From an uncultured Pelagibacteraceae bacterium (GTDB taxonomy: Bacteria; Pseudomonadota; Alphaproteobacteria; Pelagibacterales; Pelagibacteraceae), in the NCBI GenBank assembly GCA_902578775.1, contig CACHEF010000003.1, forward strand, positions 62,001 through 126,000: a stretch of DNA of 64,000 nucleotides. The letters run 5' to 3'. The stretch's first letter is position 1. Every line of letters begins with the position of its first letter. Below, one piece after another: positions 16,760 to 26,376 of the stretch. The notes beneath the pieces are model-generated. The model ran no database searches and had not been told where the DNA came from. It worked only from the letters and a program-made list of their open reading frames with translations. A program made the translations under genes and the position numbers.

Positions 16760-18080
16760 AATTTTTTTTATATTAACACAATTTTTTATTATTTATTTTT
16801 TACTCTCATTTAACGTATGTGCTTTAAATAAAGAGTTTTTTAAATTTTATAAATTATCACTCCCTGAAAATATCGCTCTAAATTCTATAGTATTTTTAAA
16901 TTTTATCTTATTGATCTCTTTTTTTAATCTAGATCTTTATATAATTATTTCTAGCTATTTTTTGTATTTATTTTCTTTAATAGCAATTTATATTTATAGA
17001 TTTAAATCCCTCTATATTTCATCTAAAGATAATTTTTTTTATTTCATTTTGTTGTTTATCACTTCAACTATAATTTTTTTGGAGGTTTCAAACAATCTTG
17101 TTATCGGTTGGGATGCACAAAAGTTTTGGATATATAAAACTCTAAATTTTTATAATGGAAACACTATTACAAACTTATCAAGTTTAGAAAATCCATGGTA
17201 TCCATATTTAGGCAGTCTTTCTTGGTCTTTTTTTTGGAAAGTGAGTTTTCTTGAACATGAATATTCAGGAAGACTTTTTTATGTCTTTTTTTATCTCTCT
17301 TCATTACTTTTATTAATTAATAATTTCAAATTTTCTAACTTTTATAAATTTATTTTTTTTATTACATTAATTTTAATTTCTTATGATCATACTTATCAAG
17401 CAAATTGGAGTATGTTTTCTGGCAATCAAGAAATATTAGTATTTTCACTAATATCAATTGCCATGCACTTTTTATACAGTTTATCAAAAAATGAAGCCAA
17501 GTTAGAAAACCTAAATATAATATCTATTTTGCTAATTTGTAATTTATTAGTATGGATTAAACATGAGGGTTTCGTATTTTCTCTTTCTTTAATTTTAACT
17601 TTAATTTTCTTTTTTAATTTAACACCAAAAAAAAAATTTTATATTTTTGTGTTTTTTTTAGGAACAATTTTTTTAAGATTTTTAATTTTTGATTATTATA
17701 ATCTAAATCCAGATGGAGTTTATCATGCAGGGTTTGAGCAAACTAATATTATTACAATGATCGAAAAAATTTCTTTAGAGAGAATTATCATAATCATAAA
17801 ATTTTTATCAATTACTCTTTTATCAAATTATTTAATATTAATTGGGATATTTCTTTTGTTGATGTTGATCATTTTAAAAAAGAAATTAAAGAAGCTATTT
17901 TATATAATTTTCTTTGCTTTATTTAATGTGATAATTTTTTGTGGCATATATTTAATAACAGACGCTAATTTAGTATTAATGTTGAAAACTGGAATAGATA
18001 GAGTAATTTATCAATTCTCTCCATTTGCTGTCATCATTCTTATAGAGCTATATAATTCGAGAAAAGTTTTCTTTAAATAA
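16752..18080 (+). CDS. polytopic membrane protein, possible GT-C type glycosyltransferase
   Basis: A 442-residue protein with about eleven hydrophobic segments. The first loop carries NNLVIGWDAQKFWIYK, and the acidic and aromatic residues after an early helix, with later LENPWYPYLGSLSW, are reminiscent of GT-C transferases that take sugar from a polyprenyl carrier. I see no motif that proves this. It is the last gene of the rightward SDR - radical SAM - GT2 - membrane gene set and ends 1 base from the convergent DUF3833 stop. Confidence 0.68.
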   Translation: MIEIFFILTQFFIIYFLLSFNVCALNKEFFKFYKLSLPENIALNSIVFLNFILLISFFNLDLYIIISSYFLYLFSLIAIYIYRFKSLYISSKDNFFYFILLFITSTIIFLEVSNNLVIGWDAQKFWIYKTLNFYNGNTITNLSSLENPWYPYLGSLSWSFFWKVSFLEHEYSGRLFYVFFYLSSLLLLINNFKFSNFYKFIFFITLILISYDHTYQANWSMFSGNQEILVFSLISIAMHFLYSLSKNEAKLENLNIISILLICNLLVWIKHEGFVFSLSLILTLIFFFNLTPKKKFYIFVFFLGTIFLRFLIFDYYNLNPDGVYHAGFEQTNIITMIEKISLERIIIIIKFLSITLLSNYLILIGIFLLLMLIILKKKLKKLFYIIFFALFNVIIFCGIYLITDANLVLMLKTGIDRVIYQFSPFAVIILIELYNSRKVFFK

Positions 18081-18081
18081 A

Positions 18082-18630
18082 TTAATCTTTAACAAATACA
18101 ACTGTCAATTCAGCAACTTTGAAGCCAAACTTTGTCATAGTAGCTCTATTTATTGCAACCTTGTCATCTTGTTTGAAAATCCAATCATCAAAAGTTATTT
18201 TTAGATTTTTTCCTTTTACTGGAACTAACAATACATATTCAAATTTAAAAGCCGGTCCATAAGAATACCCTATTGCTTTTCCAACAACATCTCCTGCGGT
18301 ACCTTCATAATTATGTTCATCTACTTTTGTGATAGTCCATTCTCTATTTTGAATTTCACCATCATCCCAATTAAATTTTTCTTTAAGAATTAAATTTTTG
18401 CCATCCCAGGTCCCATTCAAATCAGCAGAAAATTGCCTCGTCACTTTTCCGGATCTATTTTGTAAAACACCCCAAGCTTTCACACTCCCAGCTAAATATT
18501 CTTCAATGATAAGTCTTGGTTCTTTATTTTTAAAATCTTCTGGTTTCATAGAGCTATTATTTGAGCAACTTGTAATTAAGAATAATGAAATTATCAATGA
18601 AATTGACTTCATGGTTTTAAAATAACGCAT
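18082..18630 (-). CDS. DUF3833 family lipoprotein
   Basis: A ~182-residue protein with a signal peptide ending in the lipobox LITSC, so it is expected to be lipid-anchored in the envelope. NGTWDGKNLILKEKFNWDDGE and REWTI are typical of DUF3833. Three in-frame ATGs exist (18642, 18630, 18612); GGAG lies 6 bases before the one at 18630, which favours it. DUF3833 genes commonly sit beside Cfa-like methyltransferases, as here (6-18 bases downstream of it). The biochemical role is unknown. Confidence 0.83.
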   Translation of the reverse strand: MRYFKTMKSISLIISLFLITSCSNNSSMKPEDFKNKEPRLIIEEYLAGSVKAWGVLQNRSGKVTRQFSADLNGTWDGKNLILKEKFNWDDGEIQNREWTITKVDEHNYEGTAGDVVGKAIGYSYGPAFKFEYVLLVPVKGKNLKITFDDWIFKQDDKVAINRATMTKFGFKVAELTVVFVKD

Positions 18631-18648
18631 TAAAATCTCCATAGTTTA

Positions 18649-19827
18649 TTATTTATTTTGCATAGAAAATTGTATTAGATCTATGTTTTTTGATTTAAAA
18701 CCAGCCTCACAATAGGATAGATAAAACTCCCACATTCTTTTGAAAGTTAAGTCGAAACCTTGATTTTTTATTATATCCCATTTTTTTAAAAACTCATTTC
18801 TCCATATAGCTAGAGTGCTTGCATAATGATCTGCATAAGAAACATAAGAATTAATAGTTAATCCGTTTTCAGAAACATACCGATTAATATTATTTTTATT
18901 TGGTAAAAAACCTCCTGGAAAAATGTATTTTTGTATAAAATCTTGCTTATTTTTATATCTGTCAAACAGTCTATCATCTATTGTAATTGCTTGAATAGCA
19001 GCTTTTCCACCATCAGAAAGGTTATTTTTTATAGTTTTAAAATATCCTTTTAAATAATTTTGGCCAACTGCCTCTATCATTTCTATTGAGGCTACTGAGT
19101 CGTATTTGCCTTTAAGATCTCTATAATCCTTTATTTCAATATTAACTTTTTCATTTAAACCACATTTAAAAATTCTTTCTTTAGCAAATTCAAATTGTTT
19201 TTTTGATATTGTTATACAATCAAGTTGTACTTCATATTTTTTGCCTAAATATTCAGCAAAACCACCCCAACCACATCCTATTTCTAAAACTTTATCACCA
19301 TTTTTAGGTCTAATTAGATCTATTAATTTTTGATATTTATTATTCTGAGCCTCTGTAAGATTTTTTGATTTACCATCAAATATAGCACTAGAATAAGTTA
19401 ATGTATCATCTAACCAAACAGAAAAAAAATCATTTCCTAAATCGTAATGTTTAGCAATATTTTTTTTACTCTGGTTTTTCGTATTTTTTATTATTTTGTT
19501 TCTTAAAAAATTTATTATTGGAAAATCAAGAAGTCCTGAAAACTTATATATCACTTGAATATTTCTGGCAGTTAGTTCAATTAAATTTGATAAATTATCA
19601 GTCTCAAATTCACCTCTCATATAACTCTCTGCAAATCCGATGCTGCCACCTTTAATGAGATTATAGTTAAAATTTGGTTTTTTTATTATAATATTCGCTT
19701 TGAGTTTCTCATTTGAATTACCAAATTTTAAAAACTTTCCATCAACAGTTGTCAGTTCAAGGTATCCATAATTAATTTTACTTAAAAATTTAAAAACTAA
19801 CTTATCTGCTGTTTTATCTAAAAACAT
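18649..19827 (-). CDS. cfa: cyclopropane-fatty-acyl-phospholipid synthase family methyltransferase
   Basis: A 392-residue SAM-dependent enzyme. The N-terminal lipid-interacting domain is followed by NIAKHYDLGNDFFSVWLDDTLTYSSAIF, the SAM motif VLEIGCGWGGFAEYL, and SIEMIEAVGQ, which match cyclopropane synthase and related fatty-acyl methyltransferases. It modifies unsaturated acyl chains in membrane lipids. In Rhodobacter a comparable gene group takes part in the response to singlet oxygen, and related enzymes make methylated or furan fatty acids, so a plain cyclopropane product is not certain. Its start overlaps the DUF1365 stop by one base. Confidence 0.88.
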   Translation of the reverse strand: MFLDKTADKLVFKFLSKINYGYLELTTVDGKFLKFGNSNEKLKANIIIKKPNFNYNLIKGGSIGFAESYMRGEFETDNLSNLIELTARNIQVIYKFSGLLDFPIINFLRNKIIKNTKNQSKKNIAKHYDLGNDFFSVWLDDTLTYSSAIFDGKSKNLTEAQNNKYQKLIDLIRPKNGDKVLEIGCGWGGFAEYLGKKYEVQLDCITISKKQFEFAKERIFKCGLNEKVNIEIKDYRDLKGKYDSVASIEMIEAVGQNYLKGYFKTIKNNLSDGGKAAIQAITIDDRLFDRYKNKQDFIQKYIFPGGFLPNKNNINRYVSENGLTINSYVSYADHYASTLAIWRNEFLKKWDIIKNQGFDLTFKRMWEFYLSYCEAGFKSKNIDLIQFSMQNK

Positions 19828-20591
19828 TAATTTTCTACTGTAATATTATTTTTAATTTTTAATTTTTTTTTCACAAATTTAATTCCTTTAATCCATAATT
19901 TAAACGCTTCAAAATGTATCGCAGAAATTATTTTAAATGTCATTAAGGGGTGTTTTATATAAGAATTCATTAAATTTTTACTTGTCAAATCAAATCTTCT
20001 TCCATCTTGAGATGCAAAAAGAATTTTTCCTTCTTGATCATACTGATTTATTTTAACTGATAGATTTTCTCCTGGGTTTGATATCGTAAAGAAATAATCA
20101 CAATTCATTTCAATAAATGGTGATACATGAAATTTTTTTGAACAATTATTCTTTATTAACTTATTTTCTCTTTCAATCTTGAATACATAAGTATGTTGTT
20201 CTCCGAAGGTATTTTTAACTTCATATAAAATAGAAATTAAATTTTCATTTTTATCATATATAAAAAAAATACTCAGTGGATTAAAAACATAACCTAATAT
20301 TCTTGGATAGCATAAAAGTTTTATTTTTATATTTTCAGTAATTATATTGTTATTACGTAAATTAAATTTTACCCAACTGAAAAGAGATGAGCCATCACGC
20401 TCGCCATGGTCTTTCTCATAGAAACTGATCAGATTAAATTTATTTATAGAAAAAAATTTTAATTTATCATTGAGCTCATTAAGTTCTGACAGATCAATAA
20501 GTAAAGAGAATACTTTATATTTAAAAAAATGCTCTTTTGGCTTAAATCTTTTATGAATTACACTTCCATTATATATACAAGAATTAGTCAT
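19827..20591 (-). CDS. DUF1365 family protein
   Basis: A 254-residue protein with the DUF1365 opening SCIYNGSVIHKRFKPKEHFFKYKVF and the blocks LLCYPRILGYVFNPLSIFFIYD and FHVSPFIEMNCDYFF. Its biochemical role is unknown. Across proteobacteria it is almost always flanked by a Cfa-like methyltransferase and an FAD amine-oxidase-like protein, as here, so it is inferred to act on the same acyl substrate. It overlaps the FAD gene by 8 bases and the cfa gene by one base, so the three are translationally coupled. Confidence 0.86.
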   Translation of the reverse strand: MTNSCIYNGSVIHKRFKPKEHFFKYKVFSLLIDLSELNELNDKLKFFSINKFNLISFYEKDHGERDGSSLFSWVKFNLRNNNIITENIKIKLLCYPRILGYVFNPLSIFFIYDKNENLISILYEVKNTFGEQHTYVFKIERENKLIKNNCSKKFHVSPFIEMNCDYFFTISNPGENLSVKINQYDQEGKILFASQDGRRFDLTSKNLMNSYIKHPLMTFKIISAIHFEAFKLWIKGIKFVKKKLKIKNNITVEN

Positions 20592-21825
20592 TCAGGTTTT
20601 TTAGCATTTCAATAGATGATTTTATTCCATCTTCATGAAATCCGTAACCAAAATAACTCCCACAAAAAAGTAAATCTTTTTGATCTTGTATTTTTACAAG
20701 CTCAGATTGAGCATCTAATGCTTTTTGATCATAATAAGGATGAGTAAATTTTACTTTTCTCAATATTTTTTTCTCATCAATTTTGAAGTAAGGATTTAGT
20801 GTTAAAAAAATATTTTCATCACACTTTAAATTTTGTAATAAATTTAACCAGTATGTAATTGAATTTTTCTCTAGATTCTTGTCATCTATTGAAGAATTCC
20901 ATGAAGACCAGGCTTTTTTGTTTTTTGGCATAGCCCGCTGATCTGTATGTATATAAGCTACATTTTCTTTGTAGCTGAAATTTGAGAGAATTTTTTTCTC
21001 ATCATCAGTCGGATTTTCAATTAACTTTAAGGCTTCATCAGCATGCGTAGCTAATATCACTTTATCATAATCAAAAAATTCATTTTCTCCACCATAGTAA
21101 AGATCTAGTCCTGATGATTTTCTTTTAACTTTTGTTACTTTGTAATTTTTGTAGTGTTCACCGCTTATTTGGGAAAGTATTTTATTTACATAAGTTCTGC
21201 TTCTACTAGTCACAGTATACCACTGTGGTCTATTTTTTAATTTAAACAAACCGTGGTTTTGAAAAAATCTCAGAAAAAAACTAAAAGGCATCTTGCTTGC
21301 TTCTAAAGAAGACATAGACCAAATAGCAGATACCATGGGTATTATGTGATAATCAATAAATGTTTTAGATAATTTATTAATTTTTAAATATTCACCTAGA
21401 GTTATTTTATCATTCGATATATTTGCTTGATCGCTTTTTTTATAGAATTTAATTATATCGATAAACATCATCAGGAATTCTATGTTAAATAGATTTTTTT
21501 TATTAGAGAAAATTCCACTTAATCCTTTTCCACAGTATTCAAAATTTGTATTATCCACTGAAACTGAAAAAGACATATTGCTTTTTTCAATTTTGATATC
21601 ATTTTCCTTGAAAAAATTAATCAAATTAGGATAAGTTTGAAAATTAAAAACAATAAATCCAATATCTACTGAAACTTTTTTTTCATCAAAAAACAAATCT
21701 ATTGTGTGAGAGTGTCCACCAAAATGATCCTCTTTCTCGAAAAGATCTACATGGTATTTTTTTGATAAATAATATGCTGCACTCAATCCTGAAATTCCCG
21801 ACCCGACAACAGCAATTTTCATCAA
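20584..21825 (-). CDS. FAD-dependent amine-oxidase-like protein (COG2907 type)
   Basis: A 413-residue flavoprotein with the N-terminal FAD motif IAVVGSGISGLSAAYYLSKKY and the second ribityl-binding stretch GGHSHTIDL. The late motif LFCGSYFGYGFHEDGIKSSIEM is specific to the group found beside DUF1365 and Cfa. Relatives are amine oxidases and phytoene-desaturase-like enzymes; a dehydrogenation or isomerisation on a fatty acyl chain is a reasonable guess. Starts at 21825 and 21822 (two consecutive ATG) are equivalent. Confidence 0.84.
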   Translation of the reverse strand: MMKIAVVGSGISGLSAAYYLSKKYHVDLFEKEDHFGGHSHTIDLFFDEKKVSVDIGFIVFNFQTYPNLINFFKENDIKIEKSNMSFSVSVDNTNFEYCGKGLSGIFSNKKNLFNIEFLMMFIDIIKFYKKSDQANISNDKITLGEYLKINKLSKTFIDYHIIPMVSAIWSMSSLEASKMPFSFFLRFFQNHGLFKLKNRPQWYTVTSRSRTYVNKILSQISGEHYKNYKVTKVKRKSSGLDLYYGGENEFFDYDKVILATHADEALKLIENPTDDEKKILSNFSYKENVAYIHTDQRAMPKNKKAWSSWNSSIDDKNLEKNSITYWLNLLQNLKCDENIFLTLNPYFKIDEKKILRKVKFTHPYYDQKALDAQSELVKIQDQKDLLFCGSYFGYGFHEDGIKSSIEMLKNLND

Positions 21826-21828
21826 TGA

Positions 21829-24699
21829 TTATGCTGCATCTTCTTTAAACTCATCCATACTTGGACAAGTACAAAAAATATTTTTATCTCCATATACATT
21901 GTCTACTCTTGCAACTGGGGGCCAAAATTTGTTTACTTTTAAAAATTTTGCTGGATACGCAGCTTGCTCTCTAGAGTATTTATGTTCCCATTTGTCTGAA
22001 GCTAATTCCATATCAGTATGTGGAGCATTTTTGATTGGGTTATCTGCTTTGTCAAATTTACCCAACTTGATCATATCTATCTCTGATTTAATGCTAATTA
22101 AAGTATCACAAAATCTATCTAGTTCAGATAAACTTTCACTTTCAGTTGGTTCAATCATAATTGTACCAGCTACTGGCCACGACATAGTTGGGGCGTGAAA
22201 ACCATAATCTATCAGTCTTTTAGCTATATCTTCTTCAGTAATTCCTGTTTCACTTTTAATTGGTCTAATATCAATTATACATTCATGAGCCACATTTCCG
22301 TTTGAGCCCTTATAAAGAATTGGAAAGTGATCTTTAAGTCTATTAGCTATATAATTTGCATTTAAAATTGCTACTTGAGTAGCTAGTTTTAAACCTTCAG
22401 ACCCCATCATTTTAATATACATCCAAGAAATTGATAAAATACTTGAACTTCCCCATGGTGCTGCTGAAACTGCTCCTATTCCAGTGGCAGGTCCACAGTC
22501 TTTAACAACTGGGTGATTAGGCAAATAAACTTGTAAATGTCTCTTACATGCGATCGGCCCCATTCCAGGTCCTCCTCCACCATGTGGAATACAGAATGTT
22601 TTGTGTAAATTAATATGACATACATCTGGACCAAAATTTCCAGGTCTTGCTATGCCTACAAGTGCATTTAAATTTGCACCATCCATATAAACTTGACCTC
22701 CATGTTTATGAATTAGCTCGCATATGTCTGTTATTTTTTCCTCAAATACGCCATGCGTTGATGGATATGTAACCATTAAGGCTCCAAGATTATCAGAATG
22801 CAATTCTGCTTTTTTCTTTAAATCCTCGAAATCAACATTTCCTTCTTTGTCACAATCAACAACGACAACTTTCATTCCAACCATTTGTGCACTAGCAGGA
22901 TTTGTTCCATGAGCTGAGCTTGGTATTAAACATATTTTTCTATTTTCATCACCTCTATCTAAATGATACTTTCTAATGACCATTAATCCCGCATACTCTC
23001 CTTGAGCACCTGCGTTTGGTTGAAGTGAAACTCCAGAAAAACCAGTAATTGATCTTAGCCAATTTTTAAGATCAGTAAATAAATCTCTATAGCCTTCCAT
23101 CTGTTCAATGGGCACAAATGGATGTGGCTCCGCTAATTCTCTCCATGAAATAGGTATCATTTCTGCAGTAGCGTTTAATTTCATAGTACATGACCCAAGT
23201 GCAATCATAGTTCTGTTGAGTGCTATATCTTTATCTTCTAATTTTTTTAAATATCTAAGCATCTCAGTTTCAGAATGATATGAATTAAAAACGGGATGTT
23301 CTAAATATTTTGAAGTTCTTAATAAATTTTTTGGTAAATTAGGTAAACTAACTGTTGGGTCTTCTTTTTTAATTGACTCAGCCGCGTTAAATATTTTTAA
23401 TAATTGATTTACTCTATAAACATTTTTCTTTTCATCGAAAGAAACTGCTAACATTTCAGAATTTACTTTTCTGATATTTACTTTTTGGTCTAGAGCATTT
23501 TTATAGATTTGATCAGTTTTGTCTTTAGTTACAATTGCAACTGTATCAAAAAAATGATCTGAATAAATCTCATATCCTGATTGTTTTAATTTATCTGCAA
23601 AGTTTTTAGTTAATTGTGAAACTCTCTCTGCAATAGTTTTGATACCCTCTGGGCCGTGATAAATAGCATATGCTGCTGACACGATTGCCAATAAAGCTTG
23701 GGCGGTACAAATATTACTTGTGGCTTTGTCTCTTCTTATGTGCTGTTCCCTAGTTTGTAATGACAATCTATATGCTTTATTTCCATGTCTATCAACAGAG
23801 ACCCCTACAATTCTTCCTGGCATAGATCTTTTATATTCATCTTTAGTTGCAAAAAATGCTGCATGAGGCCCACCATAACCCATTGGAATACCAAATCTTT
23901 GAGAACTTCCTACAGCAATATCCGCTCCTAATTCTCTTGGTGTTTTTAACTTAGCAAGAGCTAATAAATCACAGGCTAATATTGCTTTACCATTTTTTTT
24001 ATGAATTTTACTTATTGCTTCACTTGGATCTTTTATATCTCCTAAAGTTCCTGGATATTGCAATATACCACAAACCAAATCCTCTTTTAATTGGTCCAAC
24101 ACTTTCTCTTCATTACCAACAAGCACCTTTAATCCCATTGGCTCTGCTCTTGTTTGAATTACATTAATTGTTTGTGGATGACAATTTTCTGAGACAAAAA
24201 CTAGATTACTATCCTTTTTATTTAATCTATGACTTAATCCCATAGCTTCTGCAGCCGCTGTTCCTTCATCTAATAAAGAAGCATTTGCAATATCCATCCC
24301 TGTAAAATCTACTATCATTTGTTGGAAATTAAGTAGCATTTCCAATCTTCCTTGAGCCACCTCGGGCTGATAGGGCGTATAAGAGGTATACCAACCTGGG
24401 TTTTCTAAAATATTTCTTAGAATTACATATGGTGTATAGGTTCCATAGTAACCCATTCCAATAAAATTTGAGTAAATTTGATTTTTTTTTGAAATTGCTT
24501 TTAATTTTCTTAAGGCTTCATACTCTGAATTTGACTCACCAATATTTAATTTATCTTTCAATTGAATCTTCTCTGGAACTGTACTTTTAATTAAATCATC
24601 TAGTGATTTATAATTAAGTTCCTTAAGCATTTTATTTTGATCTTCATCTGAAGGTCCAATGTGTCTTTTTAAAAAATCTTTTTGAGAATTGTGTAACAT
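21829..24699 (-). CDS. gcvP: glycine dehydrogenase (decarboxylating), P protein
   Basis: A 956-residue single-chain P protein of the glycine cleavage system. It decarboxylates glycine with pyridoxal phosphate and passes the aminomethyl group to lipoyl-GcvH. The N-terminal half begins FLKRHIGPSDEDQ and the C-terminal half holds the cofactor lysine in HKTFCIPHGGGGPG near residue 699. Length and both halves are intact. The start codon shares one base with the gcvH stop, completing the order T-H-P under one riboswitch. Confidence 0.96.
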   Translation of the reverse strand: MLHNSQKDFLKRHIGPSDEDQNKMLKELNYKSLDDLIKSTVPEKIQLKDKLNIGESNSEYEALRKLKAISKKNQIYSNFIGMGYYGTYTPYVILRNILENPGWYTSYTPYQPEVAQGRLEMLLNFQQMIVDFTGMDIANASLLDEGTAAAEAMGLSHRLNKKDSNLVFVSENCHPQTINVIQTRAEPMGLKVLVGNEEKVLDQLKEDLVCGILQYPGTLGDIKDPSEAISKIHKKNGKAILACDLLALAKLKTPRELGADIAVGSSQRFGIPMGYGGPHAAFFATKDEYKRSMPGRIVGVSVDRHGNKAYRLSLQTREQHIRRDKATSNICTAQALLAIVSAAYAIYHGPEGIKTIAERVSQLTKNFADKLKQSGYEIYSDHFFDTVAIVTKDKTDQIYKNALDQKVNIRKVNSEMLAVSFDEKKNVYRVNQLLKIFNAAESIKKEDPTVSLPNLPKNLLRTSKYLEHPVFNSYHSETEMLRYLKKLEDKDIALNRTMIALGSCTMKLNATAEMIPISWRELAEPHPFVPIEQMEGYRDLFTDLKNWLRSITGFSGVSLQPNAGAQGEYAGLMVIRKYHLDRGDENRKICLIPSSAHGTNPASAQMVGMKVVVVDCDKEGNVDFEDLKKKAELHSDNLGALMVTYPSTHGVFEEKITDICELIHKHGGQVYMDGANLNALVGIARPGNFGPDVCHINLHKTFCIPHGGGGPGMGPIACKRHLQVYLPNHPVVKDCGPATGIGAVSAAPWGSSSILSISWMYIKMMGSEGLKLATQVAILNANYIANRLKDHFPILYKGSNGNVAHECIIDIRPIKSETGITEEDIAKRLIDYGFHAPTMSWPVAGTIMIEPTESESLSELDRFCDTLISIKSEIDMIKLGKFDKADNPIKNAPHTDMELASDKWEHKYSREQAAYPAKFLKVNKFWPPVARVDNVYGDKNIFCTCPSMDEFKEDAA

Positions 24700-25079
24700 T
24701 AGCTAGCGCTCTCCTTTGCAAATTTGTCATATTCTTCTTTGTTCATAAGACTATCCATTTCAGACTGATCTTTCATTTTAAGTTTGAAAAACCATGCTGA
24801 ACCTTCTGGATCTTCGTTAATTTTAGAAGGATCATCTACTATTGCTTGATTAGTATCTACCACCTCTCCACTTACTGGAGTATATACATCACTAGCTGCT
24901 TTTGTAGACTCTACTACCCCTGCAGTGCCATCTTTTTCAACATTAGATCCTTTTTCGGGAAGTTCTGCAAAAACTATATCACCAAGCATTTCTGTTGCAT
25001 GTTTTGTAATTCCTATGGTGGCTACATCTCCCTCTAAAGTAATCCACTCATGTTCTTTTGAAAATTTTACATCGCTCAT
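24699..25079 (-). CDS. gcvH: glycine cleavage system H protein
   Basis: A 126-residue lipoyl carrier. KFSKEHEWI opens the fold and the lipoylation lysine is K60 in VVESTKAAS. It shuttles the aminomethyl arm between GcvP, GcvT and dihydrolipoamide dehydrogenase. It overlaps the stop of gcvT and the start of gcvP by one base each, which indicates tight coupling. Confidence 0.96.
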   Translation of the reverse strand: MSDVKFSKEHEWITLEGDVATIGITKHATEMLGDIVFAELPEKGSNVEKDGTAGVVESTKAASDVYTPVSGEVVDTNQAIVDDPSKINEDPEGSAWFFKLKMKDQSEMDSLMNKEEYDKFAKESAS

Positions 25080-26182
25080 TAATTTAATCCTTTCACATAA
25101 TTTTTTTTATAAAACGGTAACGCACAAATATTTGCTGGGTGTTTTTTTCCTCTTACCTCTAGAAAAATTTTAGTATCAACTTTTGAAAATTCTTTATCAA
25201 CATAACCCATCGCTATAGGACCCTTTACACTTGGTCCAAACGTTCCACTAGTTATCTCGCCAATTTGTTTATCTTCATTATCAAATATTTTAGTTTTTTC
25301 TCTAGCAATCAGTCTTCCTTCAGGTTTAATCCCTACTCTTAATTGGCTTGATCCATCTCGCATTTGGTCCATAATTTTTTTTGATCCAATAAATCCTCCA
25401 TTTGATAATCTAGATTTTGAGATTGCCCATCTAAGATTTGCCTCAACTGGTGTTTTATTAATATCTAATTCATGACCATATAAACATAATCCAGCTTCTA
25501 ATCTCAAGGTATCTCTTGCCCCAAGTCCTATAAGTTGTGCTCCTTTTTCCATTAAATTTTCAACAAATTTTTCAGCTTTATCGTTAGAAATTGAAATTTC
25601 AAATCCATCTTCTCCTGTATAACCAGATCTTGTTATAAATAATTTTTGATTATCAGAATCAAACCAATTTCCTGTCATAAAATTTAGTTGATCTATTCCA
25701 TTTATAATTGAGTTTAAAATTTCAACAGACTTAGGTCCTTGTATTGCTATTAATGATCTATTGTTATCTAAATTCATTTTAAATTTAGAACCTAATAAAT
25801 TTGATAAAATCTCAAAATCTTTATCTTTACATGCAGCATTAAGTATAATTAAAAAGCCTTCTTCAATTTTAGTAATAATTAAATCATCGTAGATTCCAGC
25901 ATCCTCATTCATTAAAAAACTATACTTAGAGCTATTTTGTTTTAGATTTTTTAAATCTAGTGGAAAGATTTTTTCTAATTCCTCTGTTAAACTTTCGTTA
26001 CCATATATAAATAACTGGCCCATGTGAGATACGTCAAATATCCCAGAGTGCAATCTTGTAAATTTATGTTCTTCAATAATGCCTTTGCTATACTGAATAG
26101 GCATTTCATAGCCAGCAAATTCCACAAATTTGGCTTTGTTAATTTGATGAAGTTTATTTAAAGATGTTTTTTTTATTTCCAT
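25079..26182 (-). CDS. gcvT: aminomethyltransferase, glycine cleavage T protein
   Basis: A 367-residue T protein that moves the one-carbon unit from lipoyl-GcvH to tetrahydrofolate, making 5,10-methylene-THF and ammonia. Family blocks are [43 protein letters not shown] and [21 protein letters not shown]. It is the first gene of gcvTHP; the tandem glycine riboswitch ends about 14 bases before its ATG, so translation or transcription is glycine-controlled. Confidence 0.96.
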   Translation of the reverse strand: MEIKKTSLNKLHQINKAKFVEFAGYEMPIQYSKGIIEEHKFTRLHSGIFDVSHMGQLFIYGNESLTEELEKIFPLDLKNLKQNSSKYSFLMNEDAGIYDDLIITKIEEGFLIILNAACKDKDFEILSNLLGSKFKMNLDNNRSLIAIQGPKSVEILNSIINGIDQLNFMTGNWFDSDNQKLFITRSGYTGEDGFEISISNDKAEKFVENLMEKGAQLIGLGARDTLRLEAGLCLYGHELDINKTPVEANLRWAISKSRLSNGGFIGSKKIMDQMRDGSSQLRVGIKPEGRLIAREKTKIFDNEDKQIGEITSGTFGPSVKGPIAMGYVDKEFSKVDTKIFLEVRGKKHPANICALPFYKKNYVKGLN

Positions 26183-26195
26183 ATTAACTCTTTGT

Positions 26196-26343
26196 ACCCA
26201 TCTGTATATTTGCCTGAGAGTTTTGCTCCTTCGGCGAGAATTTAATCTCTTTCCAGAGTTAATACGCTACGGTCCGTTTTGCCTGAGAGATTCCTGGGTA
26301 GTTGCTCCTTCGGCGCTACAATAATTTGTAGTCTCTCCCGTAG
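26196..26343 (-). promoter_or_regulatory. tandem glycine riboswitch upstream of gcvT
   Basis: On the leftward strand two copies of the glycine-aptamer core occur in series, each with GCCGAAGGAGCAA followed shortly by CTCTCAGGCAAA. The first aptamer covers about 26343-26266 and begins with GGGAGAGACTAC; the second covers about 26262-26196. This is the classic two-aptamer, glycine-sensing arrangement that activates gcv genes. Glycine riboswitches controlling glycine use are well known in SAR11. Confidence 0.95.
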
Positions 26344-26347
26344 ATCA

Positions 26348-26376
26348 ATAATCTTACAAGTAAGAACGAATGTCAA
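26348..26376 (-). promoter_or_regulatory. probable promoter of the riboswitch-gcvTHP transcript
   Basis: On the leftward strand TTGACA (26376-26371) is followed after 17 bases by GATTAT (26353-26348), a perfect -35 and a 4-of-6 -10 match. Transcription would start near 26341-26342, just where the first aptamer helix begins. The -35 overlaps the stop codon of the preceding transporter gene. Confidence 0.6.

Noticed and set aside
24846-25173. Short rightward frames opposite gcvH
   Set aside because: gcvH is fully conserved with its lipoyl lysine. The antisense frames share no features with known proteins.
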